Below, one piece after another: positions 1 to 7,172 of a stretch of 28,516 bases of DNA. Location: assembly GCA_965652145.1 (NCBI GenBank), contig CBFGTV010000043.1, positions 1-28,516 of the forward strand, given 5' to 3'. The notes below the pieces were generated by a model. The model worked only from the letters and a program-made list of their open reading frames with translations, made no database searches and was not told the DNA's origin. This stretch comes from CBFGTV01 sp965652145 (GTDB taxonomy: Bacteria > Bacillota > Clostridia > Peptostreptococcales > Natronincolaceae). Positions within the stretch are counted from its first letter, which is position 1; every line of letters begins with the position of its first letter. Both the position numbers and the translations under genes were made by a program.

Positions 1-1
1 A

Positions 2-262
2 ATTATATTTGCCTGCGATGCAGGAATGGGCTCCAGTGCCATGGCCGCCACCAGCCTGAGAAACAAGCTGAAGAAGGCGGGAGTAAATATTTCTGTAATC
101 AATTGCGCCATAGAAGATATTCCGGTAGATTCGGAAATCGTTATCACCCATGAAAGCTTGACCGACCGGGCCAAAAATAAGGCACCCGGTGCAGAGCATA
201 TATCTATAAAAAATTTCCTGAATAGCCCGGAGGTAGATGAGCTGTTAAAGCGATTGTCATAA
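2..262 (+). CDS. PTS mannitol transporter EIIB domain, 3' end of a gene cut by the window edge
   Basis: The reading frame is already open at the window's first bases and ends with TAA at 260-262. It encodes a mannitol-type EIIB domain beginning at the phosphocysteine loop (IIFACDAGMGSS), whose Cys takes phosphate from EIIA and passes it to the sugar. The protein is nearly identical to the EIIB part of the mtlA copy 3.7 kb downstream, and the first 55 bases are identical to 3736-3790. It stops right after EIIB, so unlike the downstream copy it carries no fused EIIA. It is probably a two-domain IICB MtlA or a related hexitol permease. The IIC part cannot be seen. The ATG at 26 lies inside the domain and is not the true start. 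Confidence 0.85.
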   Translation: MIFACDAGMGSSAMAATSLRNKLKKAGVNISVINCAIEDIPVDSEIVITHESLTDRAKNKAPGAEHISIKNFLNSPEVDELLKRLS

Positions 263-268
263 TATTAA

Positions 269-302
269 TAAGAACAGTGGAAATTCTATTCCACTGTTCT
301 TA
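269..302 (+). terminator. Perfect 14-bp hairpin after the partial EII gene, no U-tract
   Basis: Bases 269-282 pair fully with 289-302 around a six-base loop (283-288), seven bases after the stop codon of the partial EIIB gene. There is no run of T after the stem, so it may be a weak terminator or an mRNA 3'-end stabiliser or processing site rather than a classical intrinsic terminator. Confidence 0.55.
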
Positions 303-467
303 CCCTGCTAAAGTCATAAATAAAAATAGTTCTAATTACAATCGTAAATAATAAATAAAATACAGAATGAAGCCGATAGACAGTGGCAGTTTAATTAAAG
401 AATTAAATTGACAGCTTTAAGGCTTATCTGGCGGTTTAAGCCAAATGGTCCCATGGGGAGGAATTTT

Positions 468-2588
468 ATGAAAAAGATTAAAATGACCACCAGAAAAAAG
501 GATATATTAAACAGGCTTTGTAAAGAACAGGATTATATTACCATTGGCATCATCGCCCAGGAAATCGGGGTCAGCACCAGGACAATTTTAAGGGAATTGG
601 AGGAACTGGAGGGCTGGCTTGGGGAAAAAGAATTGAATCTGGATAAAAAAACCGGGGTAGGAATTCGGCTGGATTGCTCAATAAACCAACGACAAGGGCT
701 GCTGGCTGAGATTGAAAAAGAAAATACCATTAAGACCTTTACGCCTGAGGAAAGACAGACTATTATCGCCAGCGAACTGCTACAAAAAAATGAACCCATT
801 AAGCTGTATTATTTAACGAAAATATTAAATGTTTCAGAAGGTACAATCAGCAATGATTTAGATAAGCTGGAAGAATGGCTGGCAGGCTATCAGCTTAATT
901 TAATCAGGAAGCCTGGCCTTGGAGTATATGTGGAAGGCAAAGAAAAACATAAACGCAGGGCAATTGTCAATTTGATTTATGAAAATGTAGAAGAAAAACA
1001 GCTATTAAATTTTGTAAAGGAAAACATTGCTAATGCCCCGGCAAATCTCGGGAGTATTGAAATTAAAACAAGGAATAGACTATTGAATTTAATCGATAAA
1101 GAAACCATTGGAAAATTAGAAGAATTGATTTATCAGGCAGAGGATGAAATGGGATACAAACTGGCCGACAGCGCCTATGTAGGTTTAATTGTTCACCTGG
1201 CCCTGGCCATAAAACGGATTAAAAATAATGAAAAAATCACGATGGATCAGGATTTTTTAAAGGAGCTGAAAAAAAATTCAGAGTTTTTAATTGCCAAGGC
1301 CCTGGCTGATAATATTTCAAATCTTTTTAATATAGAAATCCATGAGGATGAGGTAGGCTATATCACCATGCACCTGATGGGATCAAAAAACAGAGGAAAT
1401 GTCAGCAAAGGGTCAGGCACAACCATCAGCAACTTCGAGCTGGTAAAACTGGCTAGAGAAATTATTAAAACAGCAGAGGCAGAAACAGGGCAGTTTTTGG
1501 GGAATAATGAGAAGCTCCTTGAGGGGTTGGTTAATCATCTTGAGCCAGCATTAAAGAGATTAAAGCTAAAAATGGATATAAGAAATCCATTGTTAGAGGA
1601 AATTAAGAGCCTTTATCCTCAGTTGATTAAAATTAGCGAAAAGTGTGCCGGAGTGATTGAGGAATATTTAGGGGAAAAGCTTCCGGAATCAGAAATTGCC
1701 TATATTGCCATGCATCTAGGAGCAGTTATCGAAAAAAGGGAAATACTGCCGAAAACCATTTACAGGGTGGCGGTGGCGTGTCCCAGCGGAATTGGTACTT
1801 CCAGACTTCTGGCAGCTAAAATAGAAAGGGAATATGACATTATACAGGTGGTAGATATCATTTCAACCCTTCATGTAGAGGAAAACTGGCTGAAGCAGGA
1901 GGAAATAGATTTTATCATTTCCACCATGTCTATTGAAAATACCAGTATTCCGGTGGTAATTGTCAATCCCCTGTTGTTAGAAGTAGATAAAAATAAAATT
2001 GATCGATTGATCAGTCAAATAAAGGGAGTCGTTAAACCAGGGCGTGAAAAAAGAATTCCTTCCCTCAGCCTAAAGGATAAGCTAATTCAGCTTCATTACT
2101 ATAGTGAGGGAATCATACAAATATTAGATCACTTCTTTCTACAAAGCTTCAGTGTAAAAGAAATAGAAGAATTAATTACCTTGATTAGTGAGGCAATCGT
2201 GGATGACAAGGATCGGCAAAATCAATTAAAACAAGACCTGCTGCTGCGGGAGCAAAAGGGAGGAACATTGATTACCGGAAAGGGAATCAGCCTGCTTCAT
2301 TGCAGAAGCACCAGTGTAAAGGCCCTATACTTTGGGGCAGTTAGGCTAATCAACAAACTGTCCTATCCCAATGGAAGGGGAAAAAAGGAGGAAATCGATT
2401 TAGTTATTGTGATGCTGGCGCCAGAAAACAGCAACCAGGCGCAGCTTGAGGTAATTAGTGAAGTAAGTAAGCTGATCATTGACAGACCTCAGTTTTTAAA
2501 CCTTCTGAGGGAAGGCTTACGGGATGAAGCCTATCTGGAAATCAGCAGTCGTTTGAATGAATTCTACCAATTCAAAAGCAATCAATGA
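468..2588 (+). CDS. mtlR: MtlR-type PTS-regulated transcriptional activator (HTH-PRD-PRD-EIIB-EIIA)
   Basis: Predicted DNA-binding activator of a mannitol/hexitol PTS operon whose activity is set by phosphorylation from HPr and PTS enzymes. The layout reads as N-terminal HTH domains (about residues 5-150), two PRD domains with His243/His302 and His357/His416, an EIIB-like domain with Cys438 and an EIIA-like domain with His611. This is the full MtlR architecture, and the 706-aa length fits the family (about 690-700). I chose ATG 468 because GGGAGGA lies just upstream at 454-460. The frame is open back to a TTG at 408, but that site has no good ribosome binding site. The stop overlaps the next frame, and mtlA starts 15 bp later, so the genes are probably co-transcribed. 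Confidence 0.9.
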   Translation: MKKIKMTTRKKDILNRLCKEQDYITIGIIAQEIGVSTRTILRELEELEGWLGEKELNLDKKTGVGIRLDCSINQRQGLLAEIEKENTIKTFTPEERQTIIASELLQKNEPIKLYYLTKILNVSEGTISNDLDKLEEWLAGYQLNLIRKPGLGVYVEGKEKHKRRAIVNLIYENVEEKQLLNFVKENIANAPANLGSIEIKTRNRLLNLIDKETIGKLEELIYQAEDEMGYKLADSAYVGLIVHLALAIKRIKNNEKITMDQDFLKELKKNSEFLIAKALADNISNLFNIEIHEDEVGYITMHLMGSKNRGNVSKGSGTTISNFELVKLAREIIKTAEAETGQFLGNNEKLLEGLVNHLEPALKRLKLKMDIRNPLLEEIKSLYPQLIKISEKCAGVIEEYLGEKLPESEIAYIAMHLGAVIEKREILPKTIYRVAVACPSGIGTSRLLAAKIEREYDIIQVVDIISTLHVEENWLKQEEIDFIISTMSIENTSIPVVIVNPLLLEVDKNKIDRLISQIKGVVKPGREKRIPSLSLKDKLIQLHYYSEGIIQILDHFFLQSFSVKEIEELITLISEAIVDDKDRQNQLKQDLLLREQKGGTLITGKGISLLHCRSTSVKALYFGAVRLINKLSYPNGRGKKEEIDLVIVMLAPENSNQAQLEVISEVSKLIIDRPQFLNLLREGLRDEAYLEISSRLNEFYQFKSNQ

Positions 2589-2602
2589 CAGGAGAGATTT
2601 AC

Positions 2603-4477
2603 ATGAATGAAAATATCATCACTTCAAATAATCATGCGGAGAGGCAGAGTCAGGAAAAAATACAGAGATTCGGCAGATTTTTAAGTGGAATGGTTATGCC
2701 CAATATCGGGGCCTTCATCGCCTGGGGAATTATCACCGCCCTCTTCATCCCCACCGGCTGGGTACCCAATGAAAACCTGGCATCTCTGGTTGGCCCTATG
2801 ATCAGCTACCTTTTGCCATTATTAATTGGCTACACCGGGGGAAAAATGGTGGCCGATGTCAGAGGTGGGGTGCTTGGTGCCATTGCCACCATGGGGGTCA
2901 TTGTCGGGGCAGATGTGCCCATGTTTATTGGTGCAATGATAATGGGGCCCCTGGGGGGCTATGCCATCAAGAAATTTGACGAAGCGGTAGAGGGAAAAAT
3001 ACCGGCAGGCTTTGAAATGCTGGTCAATAACTTTTCAGCAGGAATCATTGGTACCTTGTTGGCCCTGCTGGCCTATTTAGGCATAGGGCCCGTAGTATTG
3101 GCATTAAACAGTGTGTTAAAGGCAGGGGTGGAGGTAATTGTAAATGCAGGGCTCCTTCCCTTAACTTCAATATTCATTGAGCCTGGAAAGGTATTATTCT
3201 TAAATAACGCCATGAATCACGGCGTATTGGGGCCCCTGGGCCTTCAGGAAAGCGAGGCCCTAGGAAAATCCATCTTCTTTTTACTTGAAACAAATCCCGG
3301 GCCAGGCCTGGGAATATTACTGGCCTACTGGATCTTTTCAAAGGGGATGGTGAAGCAATCGGCCCCTGGGTCAATCATAATCCACTTTTTAGGCGGTATT
3401 CATGAAATCTATTTCCCCTATATCCTAATGAACCCATTATTAATATTGGCAGTCATCGCAGGGGGAGCCAGTGGCGTATTGACCTTCAGCATACTGGGGG
3501 CAGGGCTGGTGGCCACCCCATCACCCGGAAGCATCTTTGCTCTACTGGCCATGACCCCAAGGGGAGGGTACTTCCCGGTATTGGCGGGGGTAGCTGTGTC
3601 GACGGCGGTGAGCTTCCTGGTAGGGGCCTTCTTTATCAAAAGGGCCAGCCATAAGATGGATGAAAATGAGCTAGAGGAGGCCAAGGAAAAGGTTAAGGGC
3701 CTGAAGGGTAAAAAGGGAAAGCTGACAGTGAATCAAATTATATTTGCCTGCGATGCAGGAATGGGCTCCAGTGCCATGGCCGCCACCAGCTTAAAGAAGA
3801 AGCTGAAGGAAAAGGGATTAGCAATTGAAGTAATTAATTGCTCCATTGATGAAATTTCAGGTGATGCAAAAGTAGTAATCACCCATAAAAGCTTAACTGA
3901 TCGGGCCAAAAACAAGGCACCCGGGGCAGAGCATATATCGATACAGGATTATTTTAATGACCCGCAATTAGATCAGCTGATCAGCAGACTACAGGCAGGA
4001 GCCCCAGATGCTTTTCAGGAAAAGGCAGTGTCAGAAGAAGAAAGCAATGAAATATTAAAAAAATCAAACATTAAGTTGGATCTAAAGACCGTTGATACAG
4101 AGGCAGCCATTCGGATGGCAGGACAGCTATTGGTTGAAGGAGGGTATGTGGAAGCACCCTATATCGAGGCCATGCTGGAAAGGGAACAGCAGATCAGCAC
4201 CTATATAGGAAAGGGAGTTGCCATTCCCCACGGAATCGGCAGTGCAAGAAAGTATATTAAGAAAACCGGGATGGTTGTATTGCAGTTTCCCGAGGGAGTG
4301 GCATTTGGTGAAGAAAAGGCCTATCTGGTAATTGGTATAGCAGGGGCCGGCAAGGAGCATCTAAGTATATTATCTAATATTGCTGCCACGCTGGAGGATG
4401 ATGATACTGTAGAGGCGATTAAAACCACAAGGGACCCCCAGGCCATACACGAAAAGTTCACCATTGACCTAGAGTAG
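2603..4477 (+). CDS. mtlA: Mannitol-specific PTS permease EIICBA
   Basis: Membrane transporter that imports and phosphorylates mannitol to mannitol-1-phosphate. It is a single chain with the order IIC (about 1-350, hydrophobic, with the conserved GGIHEIYFPY loop, Glu268), IIB (about 375-470, phosphocysteine Cys383 in IIFACDAGMGSS) and IIA (about 480-624, phospho-His543 in VAIPHGIG). The 624-aa length and domain order match fused E. coli-type MtlA (637 aa). Many Bacillota instead encode IIA separately. ATG 2603 is preferred because AGGAG lies at 2591-2595; an in-frame ATG at 2585 overlaps the mtlR stop and lacks its own site. The related EIIB end at the window start suggests duplication or gene conversion. 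The substrate could be another hexitol. Confidence 0.9.
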   Translation: MNENIITSNNHAERQSQEKIQRFGRFLSGMVMPNIGAFIAWGIITALFIPTGWVPNENLASLVGPMISYLLPLLIGYTGGKMVADVRGGVLGAIATMGVIVGADVPMFIGAMIMGPLGGYAIKKFDEAVEGKIPAGFEMLVNNFSAGIIGTLLALLAYLGIGPVVLALNSVLKAGVEVIVNAGLLPLTSIFIEPGKVLFLNNAMNHGVLGPLGLQESEALGKSIFFLLETNPGPGLGILLAYWIFSKGMVKQSAPGSIIIHFLGGIHEIYFPYILMNPLLILAVIAGGASGVLTFSILGAGLVATPSPGSIFALLAMTPRGGYFPVLAGVAVSTAVSFLVGAFFIKRASHKMDENELEEAKEKVKGLKGKKGKLTVNQIIFACDAGMGSSAMAATSLKKKLKEKGLAIEVINCSIDEISGDAKVVITHKSLTDRAKNKAPGAEHISIQDYFNDPQLDQLISRLQAGAPDAFQEKAVSEEESNEILKKSNIKLDLKTVDTEAAIRMAGQLLVEGGYVEAPYIEAMLEREQQISTYIGKGVAIPHGIGSARKYIKKTGMVVLQFPEGVAFGEEKAYLVIGIAGAGKEHLSILSNIAATLEDDDTVEAIKTTRDPQAIHEKFTIDLE

Positions 4478-4513
4478 GAGATCATAGACAATTTTAGAAA
4501 TTGAGGTGAAGGT

Positions 4514-5446
4514 ATGATTATAACATTAACATTAAATCCGGCCGTGGATAAGACCATCGAAATCAGCAATTTTACCCTTAACCGAGTCAATCGGGTAACC
4601 AGTGCCCGATTGGATGCCGGTGGGAAAGGAATCAATGTATCAAAAGGAATTCATGGGCTGGGAGAAAAAAGCAAGGCCCTTGGGATTTTAGCCGGAAGAT
4701 CAGGTCAGTTTATTAAAGACCAATTGGATCAGCTCTCAATAGAGAATCAATTCCTCTTTATTGAAGGCGAGACTAGAACCAATATCAAAATAGTAGACCG
4801 CCAAGTCGGTACCAATACCGATATCAATGAGCAGGGGCCAGACATTTCTGTAGAGGACTTAAAGCGAATGGAAGACATGACCCTGAACAATTTAAAAGAG
4901 GATGATATCCTGGTGCTTTCCGGAAGCGTGCCGGGGAACGTGGGGTCGGATATTTATCGGTCCCTTGCTGACAGGGCAGGGGAAATGGGAGCGAAGGTCA
5001 TACTGGATGCCGACGGAGCCCTGTTAAAAGAAGGATTAAAGGCCGGGCCCTATTTAGTTAAGCCCAATATACACGAATTAGAAAGGCTATATAACAAGAG
5101 AATTGAAAGTACAGAAGAGGCCATTGTCCTGGCAAGGGATATCTTTCAATATGGCGTTAAGAGAATTGTGATTTCACTGGGGGAAGAGGGTGCTGTTTTC
5201 ATGACCCCTGAACAGATTTTTAGGGTTCAAGGTATGAAGGTTCCTGTTATTAGCACTGTTGGAGCCGGAGATGCCATGGTAGCCGCCCTGGCTGTATCCA
5301 TTGAAAAAAACTATTCAATGGATCAAACCATTCGCCTGGCCAGTGCAGCCAGCGCCGCCAGTGTCATGACAGCTGGAACCGAAGCCGGTAGGCCAGAGGT
5401 GATCGCTGAATTAGAGAAGATTGTAACCTATATCGAACAAGCATAA
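4514..5446 (+). CDS. fruK: 1-phosphofructokinase, PfkB family (FruK-like)
   Basis: Predicted cytoplasmic ATP-dependent kinase turning fructose-1-phosphate into fructose-1,6-bisphosphate. The 310-aa protein starts with the family hallmark TLNPAVDKT, has the PfkB glycine motif DAGGKGINVSK near residues 36-46 and the anion-hole motif STVGAGDAM with catalytic Asp253. The LASAASAASVMT stretch near the C-terminus is typical of FruK. Tagatose-6-phosphate kinase is a close relative and cannot be ruled out. A GAGGTGA site precedes the ATG. The gene sits between mtlA and a SorE-like dehydrogenase with no fructose PTS nearby, so its substrate probably comes from the dehydrogenase reaction rather than from fructose import. 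Confidence 0.82.
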   Translation: MIITLTLNPAVDKTIEISNFTLNRVNRVTSARLDAGGKGINVSKGIHGLGEKSKALGILAGRSGQFIKDQLDQLSIENQFLFIEGETRTNIKIVDRQVGTNTDINEQGPDISVEDLKRMEDMTLNNLKEDDILVLSGSVPGNVGSDIYRSLADRAGEMGAKVILDADGALLKEGLKAGPYLVKPNIHELERLYNKRIESTEEAIVLARDIFQYGVKRIVISLGEEGAVFMTPEQIFRVQGMKVPVISTVGAGDAMVAALAVSIEKNYSMDQTIRLASAASAASVMTAGTEAGRPEVIAELEKIVTYIEQA

Positions 5447-5464
5447 TAGAGAGGTGGTAAGTGT

Positions 5465-6730
5465 ATGAAAACCAAGGCAGTAAGATTATATGGTGAGAAG
5501 GATTTAAGATTAGAGGAGTTTGAGCTTCCTCCCATTAAAGAAGATGAAATACTGGTTAAGGTTATTACCGACAGCATTTGTATGTCAACCTATAAAGCTG
5601 CAATTTTAGGTAAAAACCATAAAAGGGTACCCGAAGATGTTGCAGAAAACCCCATTATTGTTGGCCATGAATTTGCCGGTGTAATCGTAGAGGTAGGTGA
5701 AAAATGGCAAAATCAATTTAAACCCGGCGACAAGTTTGCCATTCAACCTGCCCTCAATTACAAGGGTAGTATGGCCTCACCAGGCTATTCCTACCAATAT
5801 TTTGGCGGAGACTGCACCTATACTATTATTCCCCAGGAGGTAATGGAGCTGGGGTGCCTGCTGCCCTATGAAGGGGAAGCCTTCTACGATGCCTCCCTGG
5901 CAGAGCCAATGTCGTGCATTATTGGAGCCTTCCATGCCACTTATCATACCATCACCGGTCAATATGAACATGTAATGGAAATTGTAGAAGGGGGTAAAAT
6001 GGCATTGCTGGCAGGCTGCGGGCCCATGGGTCTGGGAGCCATTGACTATATTATTCATCGAGACAAAAAACCAAGTCTATTGGTAGTAACCGATATTGAC
6101 GAGGAACGAATAGAAAGGGCTAAGACCATTTTTACGGCAGAGGAAGCAAGGAAGAACGGGGTAGAATTGATCTTTGTCAATACAAAGAATGTCGAAAATT
6201 CTACAGACTATCTAATGGAGCTGACCGGTGGAACGGGCTATAACGATGTGTTTGTCTATGCACCTGTTAAGCAGATAATAGAGGAAGGCGATAAAATACT
6301 GGCCCGGGACGGTTGTCTAAATTTCTTTGCAGGCCCCACCGATACCAATTTTTCAGCCCAATTAAACTTCTATAATGTTCATTATGCATCGACCCACATC
6401 GTTGGAACCAGTGGTGGCAATACCGATGATATGACGGAATCACTGGAAATGTCGGCGCAAAAGAGAATTAACCCTGCGGTTATGGTGACCCACATTGGTG
6501 GTCTTAATGCGGTTTCCGACGCCACCTTGAATTTACCCAATATCCCTGGGGGCAAAAAGCTAATCTATACCCATTTGGATATGGAGCTGACAGCCATCAC
6601 AGATTTCGAAGAAAAGGGTAAAACGGACCCCTTCTTTAAAGAATTGGCTCAAATTGTTAAACAGCACAAGGGGCTATGGTCAGCAGAGGCAGAGGCCTAT
6701 TTACTAGAGCATTATAAAAAATTAATTTAA
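5465..6730 (+). CDS. Zinc-dependent MDR-family dehydrogenase, SorE-like (hexitol-phosphate/ketose-1-phosphate)
   Basis: A 421-aa medium-chain zinc dehydrogenase. The catalytic zinc ligands are probably Cys39, His68-Glu69 (VGHEFAGVI) and Glu147 (LAEPMS). The nucleotide-binding glycine motif is MALLAGCGPMGLGA near residue 180. The four-cysteine structural zinc lobe of classical alcohol dehydrogenases is not evident. Overall it resembles L-sorbose-1-phosphate reductase (SorE) by length and sequence style, which I recognise from memory only. It follows fruK by 18 bp with GAGGTGG at 5452-5458 and is the last gene of the PTS block. No MtlD appears in the window, so this is the best candidate for oxidising the sugar phosphate made by MtlA. 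Exact substrate uncertain. Confidence 0.75.
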   Translation: MKTKAVRLYGEKDLRLEEFELPPIKEDEILVKVITDSICMSTYKAAILGKNHKRVPEDVAENPIIVGHEFAGVIVEVGEKWQNQFKPGDKFAIQPALNYKGSMASPGYSYQYFGGDCTYTIIPQEVMELGCLLPYEGEAFYDASLAEPMSCIIGAFHATYHTITGQYEHVMEIVEGGKMALLAGCGPMGLGAIDYIIHRDKKPSLLVVTDIDEERIERAKTIFTAEEARKNGVELIFVNTKNVENSTDYLMELTGGTGYNDVFVYAPVKQIIEEGDKILARDGCLNFFAGPTDTNFSAQLNFYNVHYASTHIVGTSGGNTDDMTESLEMSAQKRINPAVMVTHIGGLNAVSDATLNLPNIPGGKKLIYTHLDMELTAITDFEEKGKTDPFFKELAQIVKQHKGLWSAEAEAYLLEHYKKLI

Positions 6731-6763
6731 ACCTAAAGATAAATTTAGTGAAAAAGATTAAAT

Positions 6764-6802
6764 AATAGAGATATATAAGGGCTTACCTTGTATGTCTCTA
6801 TT
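6764..6802 (+). terminator. Terminator-like hairpin ending the mannitol block
   Basis: A 17-bp stem (6764-6780 with 6786-6802, two G-U pairs) closes over a five-base loop, 33 bases after the dehydrogenase stop codon. It is followed by a T/A-rich stretch (TTGCTATTTA) rather than a clean T-run. It probably ends transcription of mtlR-mtlA-fruK-dehydrogenase. Confidence 0.75.
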
Positions 6803-6857
6803 GCTATTTATAAATAAAAGTTCATGTCGAAAAAAACACAAAATTTATAATATAATG

Positions 6858-6886
6858 TTGCATTATAGCATTGCATAGGATATACT
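6858..6886 (+). promoter_or_regulatory. Candidate sigma-A promoter for the riboswitch-chemoreceptor transcript
   Basis: TTGCAT (6858-6863) and TATACT (6881-6886) are separated by 17 bp, close to the sigma-A consensus. The start site would lie near 6893, about 85 bases before the c-di-GMP riboswitch. Another TATAAT at 6851-6856 has no good -35 box. No sigma-D-type chemotaxis promoter was noticed. Confidence 0.5.
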
Positions 6887-6977
6887 AATTAAAAAAAGGA
6901 TAATATGCAAAAGCTGACATATAATGAATACTCAGCGCGATCGAATTTGTTAAACCCTGTAGCAAGTACTTAGATTA

Positions 6978-7066
6978 ATTCAATAGAGGGCAAACTAATC
7001 GAAAGGTTAGGACGCAAAGCCATGGGCCTTCATTTGTTAAAAATATGGCAGCCGGTTGCATTGATT
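6978..7066 (+). promoter_or_regulatory. Cyclic di-GMP-I (GEMM-I) riboswitch aptamer upstream of the chemoreceptor
   Basis: The hallmark conserved segments of the class-I c-di-GMP aptamer appear in order: AGGGCAAAC (6987-6995), a CGAAAG tetraloop (7000-7005), GGACGCAAAGCCA (about 7010-7022), GGGCCT (7024-7029) and GGCAGCCGG (7047-7055). A short P1 closes around 6980-6984 and 7060-7064. It lies in the 5' leader of the methyl-accepting chemotaxis gene. The second messenger should therefore set expression of that receptor. Whether the ligand turns the gene on or off cannot be read with certainty. Confidence 0.93.
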
Positions 7067-7143
7067 GCTCAAGCCCCTTTTGTTTTAAAGAGAAAGGGGC
7101 TCCTTTACATTCACTCTAATCTTCACCAAGGTTTGAGCAATCA
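7062..7143 (+). promoter_or_regulatory. Riboswitch expression platform: nested hairpins that overlap P1
   Basis: An inner hairpin pairs 7072-7080 with 7093-7101 (GC-rich, followed by CCTTTA, a poor U-tract). An outer 11-bp perfect stem pairs 7062-7072 with 7133-7143 and encloses it. The outer 5' strand shares 7062-7064 with the 3' strand of the aptamer P1, so ligand-bound P1 and the outer stem should compete. The chemoreceptor ribosome binding site (AGAGGG, 7158-7163) lies just outside the structure. Confidence 0.6.
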
Positions 7144-7172
7144 TAAATCATAAAAGAAAGAGGGTTTAAAAA

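Noticed and set aside
408..436. TTGACA at 408-413 as a -35 box for mtlR
   Set aside because: No -10-like sequence lies 16-18 bp downstream; the stretch there is GC-containing (GCGGTT).
408..467. TTG 408 as the mtlR start (20 extra residues)
   Set aside because: There is no ribosome binding site before it. A good GGGAGGA lies just before ATG 468, and the extra residues do not resemble MtlR.
6836..6856. Third copy of the GACAAAATT-type operator near the chemoreceptor promoter
   Set aside because: ACACAAAATTTATAATAT resembles the repeat only in AT-rich positions, has no partner 22 bp away and lies in a different transcript.
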